This document shows, in pieces, positions 40,965-53,157 of a DNA stretch of 64,000 nucleotides. The translations under genes were made by a program, and so were the position numbers. Source of the stretch: Paracoccus pantotrophus (GTDB lineage Bacteria > Pseudomonadota > Alphaproteobacteria > Rhodobacterales > Rhodobacteraceae); contig NZ_CP044423.1 in NCBI RefSeq assembly GCF_008824185.1, positions 509,501 to 573,500 on the forward strand, read 5' to 3'. The notes beneath the pieces are model-generated. The model saw only the letters and a list, made by a program, of their open reading frames with translations, ran no database searches and was not told the DNA's origin. Position 1 is the first letter of the stretch. Each line of letters begins with the position of its first letter.

Positions 40965-42044
40965 GTGCTGGACTTGCAGGGCGTATCGCGGTCGGTCGGC
41001 GGCCGGGCGCATATCCATCCCACCAGCCTGACCTTGCAAAGGGGCAGCATGAACGTGCTGCTGGGGCCGACGCTGTCGGGCAAGACCAGCCTGATGCGGC
41101 TGATGGCGGGGCTGGACCAGCCGACGACCGGCCGCATCCTCTGGGACGGGCGGGACGTGACCGGCCAGCGGGTGCAGGACCGCGGCATCGCCATGGTCTA
41201 TCAGCAATTCATCAACTATCCCGGCCTTTCGGTCTATGAAAACATCGCCTCGCCCCTGCGCATCCTGCGCCGGCCGCGGGACGAGATCGACCGCAAGGTG
41301 CGCGAGACCGCCGAGATGCTGCGCCTGACGCCGATGCTGGCGCGCAAGCCGCTGGAGCTTTCGGGCGGCCAGCAGCAACGCTGCGCCCTGGCCCGCGCGC
41401 TGGTCAAGGGCGCCGGGCTGGTGCTGCTGGACGAGCCGCTGGCGAATCTCGACTACAAGCTGCGGGAAGAGCTGCGGATCGAGATCCCGCGCATCTTCGA
41501 GGCGTCGGGCGCGATCTTCGTCTATGCCACCACCGAGCCCGAGGAGGCGCTGCTCTTGGGCGGCCATACCGCGACGCTGTGGCAGGGCCGGGTGACGCAG
41601 TTCGGCCCGACGCCCACGGTCTATCGCCAGCCGGTCGATGCGACCACGGCGCGGGTGTTCAGCGACCCGCCGATGAATTTCGTCGCCGCCCGCAAGCAGG
41701 GCGGTGCCGTCAGCTTCGGCGACAGCGCGCTGGCTTCGGGCGGTTTCGCCGACCTGGCCGACGGCGCCTATCTGGCCGGGTTCCGCGCCAACCACCTGTC
41801 GCTGGCCCGGCAAGGAACGGCGGCGGTTGCTTTCGCCTGCACGCTCGTCGGGACCGAGATCACCGGCTCGGAAACCTTCGTCCATGTCGAGCATGGCGCC
41901 GACCGCTGGGTCGGGCTGGTCGAGGGCGTGCATCCCTTGACCCCCGGCCAGCCGCTGACGGTCTGGCTGGACCCGGCGCATGTCTATCTGTTCGACGCGT
42001 CCGGGCGGCTTGCCGCTCCGGCCGCCTATGCGAGGGCGGCCTGA
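40965..42044 (+). CDS. glpS: Glycerol ABC transporter ATPase GlpS
   Basis: 359 residues of the MalK/UgpC class with TOBE-type C terminus. Walker A GPTLSGKTS, Q-loop VYQQFINYP, signature LSGGQQQR (132-139) and Walker B LVLLDEPLANLD are intact, but the switch histidine is replaced by Thr190 (YATTEPEE). Its partner GlpT shows the opposite defect. GTG 40965 with GGGGAGGACG upstream is the start. Order glpD-S-T-P-Q-U-V matches the rhizobial glycerol importer. Confidence 0.92.
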   Translation: MLDLQGVSRSVGGRAHIHPTSLTLQRGSMNVLLGPTLSGKTSLMRLMAGLDQPTTGRILWDGRDVTGQRVQDRGIAMVYQQFINYPGLSVYENIASPLRILRRPRDEIDRKVRETAEMLRLTPMLARKPLELSGGQQQRCALARALVKGAGLVLLDEPLANLDYKLREELRIEIPRIFEASGAIFVYATTEPEEALLLGGHTATLWQGRVTQFGPTPTVYRQPVDATTARVFSDPPMNFVAARKQGGAVSFGDSALASGGFADLADGAYLAGFRANHLSLARQGTAAVAFACTLVGTEITGSETFVHVEHGADRWVGLVEGVHPLTPGQPLTVWLDPAHVYLFDASGRLAAPAAYARAA

Positions 42045-42045
42045 C

Positions 42046-44017
<1,972 letters not shown>

Positions 44018-44018
<1 letters not shown>

Positions 44019-44821
44019 TGCGCGTGAAGCCCTCGGCCCTGGTGATGCTGATCTACCTGCTGTTCCTGCTGGTGCCGATCTACTGGCTGGTCAACATGAG
44101 CCTCAAGACCAATGCCGAGATCACCGGCACCTTCAGCCTTTATCCGCACAACCTGACCCTGCGGAACTATCGGGTGATCCTGACCGATCCCAGCTGGTAC
44201 ATGGGCTATGTGAACTCGATCATCTACGTGGTGATGAACACGGTGATTTCCGTCGCCGTGGCGCTGCCCGCCGCCTATGCCTTCAGCCGCTACAGCTTCA
44301 TGGGCGACAAGCACCTGTTCTTCTGGCTCTTGACCAACCGCATGTCGCCGCCGGCGGTCTTTGCGCTGCCCTTCTTCCAGCTTTATTCCTCGGTCGGGCT
44401 TTTCGACACGCATATCGCGGTGGCGCTGGCGCATTGCCTGTTCAACGTGCCGCTGGCGGTCTGGATCCTGGAAGGCTTCATGCGCGGCGTCCCGAAGGAG
44501 ATCGACGAGACCGCCTATATCGACGGCTACAGCTTCCCGCGCTTCTTCGTACGGATCTTCATGCCGCTGATCGCCAGCGGGATCGGGGTCGCCGCCTTCT
44601 TCTGCTTCATGTTCAGCTGGGTCGAGCTGCTCTTGTCCCGCACGCTGACCTCGGTGAATGCCAAGCCCATCGCGGCGACGATGACGCGCACGGTTTCCGC
44701 AAGCGGCATGGATTGGGGCGTGCTGGCGGCGGCGGGGGTGCTGACCATCATTCCCGGCGCCTTGGTCATCTGGTTCGTGCGCAACTACATCGCCAAGGGC
44801 TTTGCCCTGGGGAGGGTCTGA
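44018..44821 (+). CDS. glpQ: Glycerol ABC transporter permease GlpQ
   Basis: 267-residue MalG-type permease, six hydrophobic segments, EAA loop KEIDETAYIDGYSFPRFFVR. The TGATG overlap defines ATG 44018 as the start. Confidence 0.92.
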
Positions 44822-45246
44822 TGTCCGACGCCGCCATCCCGACGCACAAGCGCATCGCCTGGCCGGCGATCTATGCCGGGGCCGCCCTGCTGATGGGCGC
44901 GATCCTGGGCCTGCTGGTCTTGGCCACGCCGGTCAGGGACGGGGCCAGGGACTGGACCGGCCCGATGGTTCCCGGCGGCTGGATGGCCTGGACCTTTCCG
45001 GTGGCGCTGTTCTTCTGGGTGATCGCCAGCCTGCTGGTCTTGTTCACCATCCTGGCCATCCGCTTTCCGGAAACCCCGCGCCGCGGCATCCTGCGCATCG
45101 AGACGACGCGCGGCGACCGGTTGTTCATCTCGCTTCTCGGCTCGGCCTTCATCTGCCTGGGCTGGCTGTTCTTCGCAGGCCCGCCGCTGTGGTGGGGGCT
45201 CGCGCTCTGCCTCGTTTATGCCGCGGCGGTGTTCCGCTGGGTCTGA
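44821..45246 (+). CDS. glpU: Small membrane protein of the glycerol transporter operon (GlpU, DUF2160)
   Basis: 141 residues with four hydrophobic segments (WPAIYAGAALLMGAILGLLV, FPVALFFWVIASLLVLFTIL and two at the C terminus). It occupies the glpU position of rhizobial glycerol transport operons; its role in transport is not established. Start overlaps the glpQ stop by one base. Confidence 0.8.
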   Translation: MSDAAIPTHKRIAWPAIYAGAALLMGAILGLLVLATPVRDGARDWTGPMVPGGWMAWTFPVALFFWVIASLLVLFTILAIRFPETPRRGILRIETTRGDRLFISLLGSAFICLGWLFFAGPPLWWGLALCLVYAAAVFRWV

Positions 45247-45284
45247 CGGGGATCGGGAAACGGTGTCTCATCAGGGAGGAAAAC

Positions 45285-47006
45285 ATGAGACCGATGCAAA
45301 GGACCACGGCCATGGCGCTTGCGCTGATGGTCATGGGCGCGCCCGCCTGGGCGGACATGGAGGCGGCCAAGAGGTTCCTTGACGCCGAGATCGGCGATCT
45401 GTCCTCGCTTTCGCGCGAGGACCAGGAAAAGGAGATGCAATGGTTCATCGACGCCGCGCAGCCGCTGGCGGGGATGGAGATCAAGGTGGTCTCGGAAACC
45501 ATCACCACGCATGAATACGAGGCCAAGGTGCTGGCGCCGGCCTTCACCGCCATCACCGGCATCCGGGTCACCCACGACCTGATCGGCGAGGGCGACGTGG
45601 TCGAGAAGCTGCAGACCCAGATGCAGACCGGCGAGAACATCTATGACGCCTATGTCAACGACAGCGACCTGATCGGCACGCATTGGCGTTATCAGCAGGC
45701 GCGCAGCCTGACCAGGTGGATGGAGGAGGAGGGCAAGGACTTCACCAGCCCGACGCTGGACCTTGACGATTTCATCGGGCTGGAGTTCACCACCGCCCCG
45801 GACGGCGAGCTCTACCAGCTGCCCGACCAGCAATTCGCCAACCTCTACTGGTTCCGCTACGACTGGTTCAACGACCCGAAGACCCAGGAGGATTTCAAGG
45901 CGAAATACGGCTACGACCTGGGCGTGCCGGTCAACTGGTCAGCCTATGAGGACATCGCCGAGTTCTTCACCGGCCGCGACATGTCCTATGTCGAGGGCGG
46001 CCCGACCAGGGCCTGGGGCAACATGGATTACGGCAAGAAGGATCCCAGCCTCGGCTGGCGCTATACCGATGCCTGGATGTCCATGGCCGGCATGGGCGAC
46101 AAGGGCGAGCCGAACGGGCTGCCGGTCGACGAATGGGGCATCCGCGTCGACGAGAACTCGCGCCCCGTCGGTTCCTGCGTGGCGCGGGGCGGGGCGACCA
46201 ACGACGCGGCGGCGGTCTATGCCGTGACCAAGGCCATCGACTGGCTCAAGAAATACACTCCGCCCGAGGCCATGGGCATGACCTTCGGCGAGGCGGGGCC
46301 GGTCCCGGCGCGCGGCGATATCGCCCAGCAGATGTTCTGGTACACCGCCTTCACCGCCGATATGGTCAAGCCCGGCACGCCGGTGATGAACGAGGACGGC
46401 ACGCCGAAATGGCGCATGGCCCCCAGCCCGCACGGCGCCTATTGGTCCGAGGGCACCAAGATCGGCTATCAGGACGTGGGCTCCTGGACGCTGATGAAAT
46501 CGACGCCGGTGGATCGCGCGCAGGCCGCCTGGCTTTACGCGCAATTCGTGACCTCGAAGACCGTGGACGTGAAGAAATCCCATGTCGGGCTGACCTTCAT
46601 CCGCGAATCGACGATCCAGGACCAGTCCTTTACCGAGCGCGCGCCGCAGCTTGGCGGGCTGGTCGAGTTCTATCGCTCGCCCGCCCGCGTGCAATGGTCG
46701 CCGACCGGCACCAATATCCCCGATTATCCGAAGCTCGCGCAGCTCTGGTGGCAGAACATCGGCGACGCGCTTTCCGGTGCCAAGACCCCGCAAGAGGCGC
46801 TGGACGCGCTTTGCGCCGAGCAGGAGCGGGTGCTGGAGCGGCTGGAGCGCGCCGGCGTGCAGGGCGACCTGGGCCCCAAGATGAACGAGGGAAAGGATCC
46901 GCAGGAATGGCTGGCCGCCGAGGGCTCGCCCGTCGGCCCGCTGGAGAACGAAAAGCCGCAGGGCGAGACGATCTCCTATGACGAGCTGCTGAAGTCCTGG
47001 CAGTAA
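45285..47006 (+). CDS. glpV: Glycerol ABC transporter substrate-binding protein GlpV
   Basis: 573-residue family 1 extracellular solute-binding protein with signal peptide (cleavage after APAWA). It is longer than most sugar-binding proteins, as expected for GlpV. Segments such as SETITTHEYEAKVLAPAF, QFANLYWFRYDWF and TGTNIPDYPKLAQLWWQNI are visible. GGGAGGAAAAC precedes ATG 45285. Confidence 0.9.
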   Translation: MRPMQRTTAMALALMVMGAPAWADMEAAKRFLDAEIGDLSSLSREDQEKEMQWFIDAAQPLAGMEIKVVSETITTHEYEAKVLAPAFTAITGIRVTHDLIGEGDVVEKLQTQMQTGENIYDAYVNDSDLIGTHWRYQQARSLTRWMEEEGKDFTSPTLDLDDFIGLEFTTAPDGELYQLPDQQFANLYWFRYDWFNDPKTQEDFKAKYGYDLGVPVNWSAYEDIAEFFTGRDMSYVEGGPTRAWGNMDYGKKDPSLGWRYTDAWMSMAGMGDKGEPNGLPVDEWGIRVDENSRPVGSCVARGGATNDAAAVYAVTKAIDWLKKYTPPEAMGMTFGEAGPVPARGDIAQQMFWYTAFTADMVKPGTPVMNEDGTPKWRMAPSPHGAYWSEGTKIGYQDVGSWTLMKSTPVDRAQAAWLYAQFVTSKTVDVKKSHVGLTFIRESTIQDQSFTERAPQLGGLVEFYRSPARVQWSPTGTNIPDYPKLAQLWWQNIGDALSGAKTPQEALDALCAEQERVLERLERAGVQGDLGPKMNEGKDPQEWLAAEGSPVGPLENEKPQGETISYDELLKSWQ

Positions 47007-47016
47007 TCGGCCTTGC

Positions 47017-47043
47017 GGGGCGGGGCTTCGGCCTCGCCCCTTT
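47017..47043 (+). terminator. Terminator of the glp operon
   Basis: GGGGCGGGGC (47017-47026), TTCG tetraloop, GCCTCGCCCC (47031-47040), then TTT; ten pairs with one G-T wobble. Confidence 0.75.
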
Positions 47044-47131
47044 CCCTCGGGCCCAAGCCAGGCCGGAACCGCCGCCCTTGACCAGGGCGGAACCGACCGC
47101 CGCGGGGATGAAAAAAAGCGCCGTCAGGGCC

Positions 47132-47154
47132 AGGCGGGGCGGCCCGCCCCGCCT
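47132..47154. terminator. Hairpin at the end of the btu operon
   Basis: AGGCGGGGCG/CGCCCCGCCT with a three-base loop, a perfect 10-bp stem. On the minus strand a seven-T run follows 14 bases later (47111-47117), so it probably ends the btu transcript, though spacing is not canonical. Confidence 0.5.
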
Positions 47155-47163
47155 TTGCGGCGG

Positions 47164-48164
47164 TCAGTGGCCGGGTGCGTCCTGATCCGCGGGCGCCGCG
47201 TCGCGGTCGAAAGCCGCGCGCCATTGCGACAGCAGCGCCGAGGGTCCGTCCCGGCGTTCGGCCTGGCGCAGCGCGATGCGCAGCGCGGCGCGGGCATGGC
47301 GGTCGCCGGGCTCGGCCAGGGCCGAGGGCGGCTCGCCCGCTTCCAGCGCCGCCCAGACCCGTGCCTTCAGAGCATGGCGTTCGGCATCGCCCCAATCGGC
47401 CAGCATGGCCTGGAAATCGGCAAAGGCGGTGGCGTCGAAATCGCGGTCCTGGCCCAGGCTGTCCATGACCGGGCTGGTCGGATGCAGCCCGGCGACCGGC
47501 ACCAGCCCGGGCGGGATCGGCGTATTCGCCGAATGGGTGCGGCCGGTGCGCAAAAGCTGCGGCAGGATATGCGTATGCGGCCCGACGGGCGAGATGCCGC
47601 CGGTATCGGGCCCGCCGATCTTCTGCCAGACCTCGATGCGCCCGATGCGGGTCAGCGCCACGCGATGCGGATGGGCGGGCAGGATCGCCGCCATGGCGCG
47701 GCTTTCCGGGTCGAGGACCGAGCGGCCGCATTCCGCCCGCAGCCGCGCGACCAGCACCGGATCGTCGCTGCGGATGCAGAAATCCACCTGCGGCTGGTCC
47801 AGGCCCAGGTCGAACAGCACCGCCCCGCGATCCTGGTCGCGCAGCGCGCCCGCATCGGGGCCAAGCTCGGTCAGCACCCGGCGCCGCGCCGTGCCCAGCC
47901 GCCCCTCGGGCAGGCAGAGCGAGACGCCCTGCTGCCAGCGATGCGGGCGCGGGCTCAGCGCCTCCCAGGCGATGGGGGTCAGGTCGGCCAGGTCGTCCAG
48001 CCGCACCCCTCCGCGTTCGGTAACGATGCCGCAGCCCTCCAGCGGCTGCGGCGGCGGATCGCCCGCGACATGGTGGAACTCGGCGATGGCCCCGAAGGAG
48101 CCCATGGACCATCCCGCCCCGGTATCGGTCATCAGCGCGCCCAGCCGGTCCGCCAGCATGTCGG

Positions 48165-48168
<4 letters not shown>
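47164..48168 (-). CDS. Unknown protein encoded in the btu operon
   Basis: 334 residues, no signal peptide and no membrane segment, so cytoplasmic. Start overlaps the btuD stop by four bases (ATGA), so it belongs to the riboswitch-controlled operon. Visible are a conserved-looking VGPHTHILPQLL segment, several cysteines (EGCGIV, SLCLPEG, DFCIRSD, ECGRS) and GSFGAIAEFHHV near the N terminus. I do not recognise the family. A role in handling B12 after import, or in B12-dependent control, would fit the context but is not shown by the sequence. Confidence 0.7.
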
Positions 48169-48920
<752 letters not shown>

Positions 48921-48922
48921 GG

Positions 48923-49915
48923 TCACAGCCCCTCGCGCCGGGTTTTCAGGATCAGGTGCAGGAAGAAGGGTGCGCCGACCAGCGCCGTGAGCACCCCGAG
49001 CTTCAGGTCGCGACCCGGTGCCAGCCAGCGCACCGCGATGTCGGCGGCCAGCACCGTGGCCGCGCCCCCCAGCGCCGCTGCCGGGACCAGCCGCGCCGGG
49101 CTGGCGCCGACGGCACGGCGCAGCACATGCGGCACCACCAGCCCGACGAAGCCCACCGTGCCGGCGACCGCCGTGGCGCCGCCGATCAGCGCCGCGATGC
49201 CCGCGACCAGCATCAGCCGCAGCCGGCCCAGGTGCACACCGCTGGAGGCCGCCGCGTCCTCGCCCAGCGTCAGGGCCTCGAGCGCGGGGCGCATGGGCCA
49301 GAGCAGGGCGAAGCCCAGCAGCATGAAGGGTGCCGCGATCCAGACATGCAGCATCGAACGGTCAGCCAGCGAGCCCATCATCCAGAACACGATCTCATTG
49401 ATGGCAAAGGGATTGGGCGACAGGTTCAGCACCAGCGAGGTCGCGGCCCCCGCCAGCGCCGAGATGGCGATGCCGGCCAGGATCAGCGCCAGCGTGCCGC
49501 CGCGCGGCCCGGCAAGCATCAGCACCAGCAGCACCGACAGCGCCGCGCCCGCCAGCGCCGCCAGCGGCAGGCCCAGGGGAAAGGCGGCGGAAAGCCCGGT
49601 CTGGATCGCCAGCACCGCCCCCAGCGCGGCCGAGGCGCTGGTGCCGATCAGCCCCGGCTCGGCCAGCGGGTTGCGCAGGAAGCCTTGCAGCACCGCACCC
49701 GCCATTCCCAGCGCCGCCCCGACCATCAGCCCCAGGATGGCGCGCGGCAGGCGCAATTCGCGCATCACCAACGCCAGCAGGTCGTCGCCGCCGCGAAACA
49801 GCGCGGCCAGGCTTTCACCGGGACCGATGCCGGCCGGGCCGGTCAGCAGCGAGGCCAGGAACAGCGCCGCGACCAGCGCGGAAAGCCCGGCGAAAAGCAG
49901 GCCCTGCCGGTTCAT
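48923..49915 (-). CDS. btuC: Vitamin B12 ABC transporter permease (FecCD family)
   Basis: 330 residues with about ten hydrophobic segments and the FecCD marks GAALGMAGAVLQGFLRNPLAEPGLIG and GFVGLVVPHVLRR. Overlaps btuF by four bases. Confidence 0.92.
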   Translation of the reverse strand: MNRQGLLFAGLSALVAALFLASLLTGPAGIGPGESLAALFRGGDDLLALVMRELRLPRAILGLMVGAALGMAGAVLQGFLRNPLAEPGLIGTSASAALGAVLAIQTGLSAAFPLGLPLAALAGAALSVLLVLMLAGPRGGTLALILAGIAISALAGAATSLVLNLSPNPFAINEIVFWMMGSLADRSMLHVWIAAPFMLLGFALLWPMRPALEALTLGEDAAASSGVHLGRLRLMLVAGIAALIGGATAVAGTVGFVGLVVPHVLRRAVGASPARLVPAAALGGAATVLAADIAVRWLAPGRDLKLGVLTALVGAPFFLHLILKTRREGL

Positions 49916-50763
49916 GGCGCGTCCCGCAGGGCCAGCCGCGCGTCGCGCAGCCCCGCCACGGCACGCAGGATGAAGGGAGTGCCGCAGATCCAGTCGGGGT
50001 CCGAGATGACCTCGGCCGGCCTGCCCCGGCTCAGCGCCTTCAGCGCCGGGTGGTCCAGCATCTCCTGCGCGCGGGCATGGCCGTCGTAGCGGCGGCCCTC
50101 GATCAGCAGGTCGGGATCGGCAAGCAGCAGCGATTCCAGCGCCAGCGTCCCGCCTGCCGGCAGGCCGAGTTCATCGGCGATATTGTCGAATCCGGCCAGA
50201 TCCACGATCTGCCCGGCCAGGCTGTCGCGGCCGGAACTGTAGCCGTTGGCCATGTAAAGCGCCGCGCGCGGCCGCGGCCCCGGCGGCGCATCGGCCAGCC
50301 GCGCCAGGTCGGCGTCGAAACGCGCCAGCATCGCTTGGGCCTGGGCCTCGCGCCCCAGCACCTCGCCCATACGGCGGATATTGGCGCGGATGCCGGCGAT
50401 GTCGGTTTCGATCGGGAACATCTCGACCGGGATCTCCAGGCGCTTGAGCAGCCGGATGGTCTCGGGCGTGGACCATGCCCCGGCCAGCACCAGATCGGGC
50501 CGCATCAGGAAGATTTCCTCGGCCAGGCCGTGGTTGACAGGCAGCCGCGCCGCCTGATCCGCCATGGCCGAGGCGGTCGGATCCTGCGCCAGATAGGAGA
50601 CCGAGACCAGCTGGCCCGGCGCCGCCAGCATCAGCGCCAGCTGGTCGGTGCAGAGGTTCATCGACAGCACCCGGCGCGGCGGCTCGGCCGCGCCGGGCTG
50701 GAAAAATCCCGGCAGGATCAGGCCGGCCAGAAGGCCGGCGACAAGGCCGAGCCGCCTTACCAT
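49912..50763 (-). CDS. btuF: Vitamin B12 periplasmic binding protein
   Basis: 283 residues, signal peptide (to about residue 26), then the BtuF/FepB fold: RRVLSMNLCTDQLALML, DLVLAGAWSTPETIRLLKRL, long connecting helix, LLIEGRRYDG. Delivers cobalamin from BtuB to BtuCD. Its start overlaps the btuB stop by seven bases. Confidence 0.9.
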   Translation of the reverse strand: MVRRLGLVAGLLAGLILPGFFQPGAAEPPRRVLSMNLCTDQLALMLAAPGQLVSVSYLAQDPTASAMADQAARLPVNHGLAEEIFLMRPDLVLAGAWSTPETIRLLKRLEIPVEMFPIETDIAGIRANIRRMGEVLGREAQAQAMLARFDADLARLADAPPGPRPRAALYMANGYSSGRDSLAGQIVDLAGFDNIADELGLPAGGTLALESLLLADPDLLIEGRRYDGHARAQEMLDHPALKALSRGRPAEVISDPDWICGTPFILRAVAGLRDARLALRDAP

Positions 50764-52676
50764 TTCGCCGTCAGGCCGGCGTAAAGGGTGCGGCCCTGAC
50801 CGTAATAGCCCCAGGATTCGGAATAGTCCCGGTCGAACAGGTTCACCACGCGGCCTGTCAGGCGCAGGTTTTCGGTCAGGTCATAGCCGGCGGCCAGGTT
50901 GACGGTGACGTAATCGGGCAATTCGGTGGTCGGCGGGCTGTAGTTCCTGAACCATTCCGCGTCGTAACTGCTGCCGGCATAGCGCAGATCGGCTGTGACC
51001 GAACCGCGCCCCTGCGCAATATCGGCCGTCGCGCGCAGGCCAAGCAGGTGGCGGGGCTGGCGCACGACGGGCTGGTCGTCCTCTGTGCGGGCATCCGTGT
51101 AGGTATAGGTCGCGCCCAGCCGAAGCCAGTCGGTCGCTTCATATTCCAGGTCGGCCTCGAACCCCTTGCGCTTGCTGGTGCCGTCAAGGTTTTGCGACGT
51201 GTTGCCGGTCCCGATGATCATATCCTCGACCTTGCTGGTGAAAAGCGTCACTCCCAGCGCGCCCCGCCCCGCGGCAAAGTTCCAGTCGGCGCCGATTTCC
51301 TGGCTGCGGCTGGTTTCGGGCGTCAGATCGGCATTGCCGTCATAGCTGCCCGGCGCATAGCCATAAAGTTCGAACATGGTGGGATTGACGATGGCTTTGC
51401 CGGCCGCTGCGCGCAGACGCAGGTCGCGGCCGGGCACCTGCCATGCCGCGGCGATGTTCCAGGTGGTCGCATGGCGGAAATCGTCGTTGAAATCGCGCCG
51501 CATGCCGGCCTGGACGCCGATCCCGTTGTCGAACTGTCCCTGATATTCCAGAGAGGCCGATTTCGTGTCGCGCTCGTACCGGCCGCCCGATGCAAAGGAG
51601 TTCTCGTAGATCTCGCGTTTCTTCTGCACCGCCACATTCAGCTTTTGCGCGGCATCGCGGGCATTGCCGCCATCCAGCGCCCAACTGCCGGTATATTTGA
51701 AGTTCCGCAGCCGCGAGGCGTCGCTGTAATCCGGCAGGCCGCCGTTGAAATGCGCCGTGTTCTGGTTGGCGCCAGAGACGGCAAAGCGGTTGAGCAGCCT
51801 GCCGCCGAAAGCTTCGCCTTCCAGCCACAGCGAACCATAGGTTTCGTCCCGGTCGGCGGTCAGCGGTGCGTCGACGATATAGTCGTCGGGCGAATCCACG
51901 AAAGAGACGGCCCGGTCATAACCGTATTCCTGCCAGATGCGCCTAAGCGTGAAACCGACGGTCGCGCTTTCGGTCAGATCATATGAGCCGTTCAGGCCCA
52001 GCACGCGCTGCCGGTTGAACTCGGTATCCCCGCCGGGGCTGCGCGATTCGTCCTCGCCATCGGTGCGGCGCGCCACCGCGGACAGGCTGATGCTGCCGCG
52101 CCCGTCCCCCGCCTGCACAAAGGCGCTGGCGGTGCGGGTGTCCAACCCGCCGATCTCGACCGTGCCGCCATAGCCCGGCCCCTGCGCAGAGGCGCGACGG
52201 GTGGTGATCGAGATGACGCCGGATGCGGCATTGGCGCCGTAGATGGCGGATTGCGGGCCGCGCAGCACCTCGATGCGCTCGATGTCCTCGGCCAGCATGC
52301 CGCTGAAGATATAGTCGCCGTTGCCGGGGGAATTGGCCTCGACCCCGTCGATCAGCACCAGCACGTGATTGGATTCGCCGCCGCGGATGCGGATCTTGGC
52401 CACCGTTTCGCCGGTCGAGGTGACGGAAAGTCCGGGGACCGTGCGCAAAGCGTCCTGGACGGTGATGACCCGGCGGCTTTGCAGGTCTTCGCTGGTCAGC
52501 ACGGTATGGGCGCGGCCATAGGCGCTTTCGGCCACCGGCGACAGGCCGGCGGACAGGACCAGGGTGTCAAGCACGACCTGGTCCTGGACCTGCTGGCCCG
52601 TGGCGGCACAGGGCAACAGGGCGGCGGGCAGTACGGCGGCGGTTGTGGCCAGCAGCGAAAGCGGGGTTCTGAACAT
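50757..52676 (-). CDS. btuB: TonB-dependent outer-membrane receptor for cobalamin (BtuB-like)
   Basis: 639 residues: signal peptide (1-27), TonB box region (VVLDTLVLSAG), plug domain (VQDALRTVPGLSVTSTGE, IRIRGGESNHVLVLIDGVEAN, VLRGPQSAIYGANAASGVI) and a beta barrel ending in KW. The cobalamin riboswitch in its leader and the btuFCD genes downstream support B12 as ligand. ATG 52676 chosen for the signal peptide; the long open frame upstream covers the riboswitch. Confidence 0.93.
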   Translation of the reverse strand: MFRTPLSLLATTAAVLPAALLPCAATGQQVQDQVVLDTLVLSAGLSPVAESAYGRAHTVLTSEDLQSRRVITVQDALRTVPGLSVTSTGETVAKIRIRGGESNHVLVLIDGVEANSPGNGDYIFSGMLAEDIERIEVLRGPQSAIYGANAASGVISITTRRASAQGPGYGGTVEIGGLDTRTASAFVQAGDGRGSISLSAVARRTDGEDESRSPGGDTEFNRQRVLGLNGSYDLTESATVGFTLRRIWQEYGYDRAVSFVDSPDDYIVDAPLTADRDETYGSLWLEGEAFGGRLLNRFAVSGANQNTAHFNGGLPDYSDASRLRNFKYTGSWALDGGNARDAAQKLNVAVQKKREIYENSFASGGRYERDTKSASLEYQGQFDNGIGVQAGMRRDFNDDFRHATTWNIAAAWQVPGRDLRLRAAAGKAIVNPTMFELYGYAPGSYDGNADLTPETSRSQEIGADWNFAAGRGALGVTLFTSKVEDMIIGTGNTSQNLDGTSKRKGFEADLEYEATDWLRLGATYTYTDARTEDDQPVVRQPRHLLGLRATADIAQGRGSVTADLRYAGSSYDAEWFRNYSPPTTELPDYVTVNLAAGYDLTENLRLTGRVVNLFDRDYSESWGYYGQGRTLYAGLTAKW

Positions 52677-52827
52677 TCCAAAGCCTTTCCAGCGCGGGCC
52701 AGGCCCGCGATTTGCAGAAATGCCCTGTGGAAAGGCTGGCAGGCCCGACCGCAGGACGGCGATCGTCACCTCTGCGGAACGGCCGCTTTCCAGACGCGCC
52801 CCGCGCCGGAAATGGGTGATCGCCACG

Positions 52828-52982
52828 GCAGGTCTCCTGGCTCGCGGATCGCTGCTCGGGCCGGCCTTCCCAGGAGATCCCAGTGGCACGTTCGACCGTC
52901 GCTCACCGCTTACAGTTGCGGGGGTAGTCCCGGCCTTGCCCCGGCCGCATCGCGGCCCATGGGCGCACCGGTGTTCCCTTTT
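52828..52982 (-). promoter_or_regulatory. Cobalamin riboswitch upstream of btuB
   Basis: On the minus strand the expected order is seen: AAGGGAAcaCCGGTG, the CCCCCGCAACTGTAAGCGG core, then the B12 box GCCACTGG (52880-52887) and the closing GAGCCAGGAGACC. It ends about 150 bases before the btuB start and should shut off btuBFCD when adenosylcobalamin is plentiful. Confidence 0.93.
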
Positions 52983-53157
52983 GATCCGGCGCAGATCCGC
53001 CGGAACCGTAGCGGCCCTGCATTGCCGCAGCCGGGCAAGGGCTGTCAAGCGCCAATCCGGTGCCGCCGGGCGGCCGCGACAACCTGTCCTGCCGCGGAAC
53101 CGCCCGCCGGCCTGCGGCATTGGATAGCGTATCCGACGAAAGGGAGGGTCAAGCCAC
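52983..53157. other. Divergent promoter region between the btu riboswitch and the SLC13 gene
   Basis: No gene. It must contain both promoters; no convincing -35/-10 pair was identified. Confidence 0.35.
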
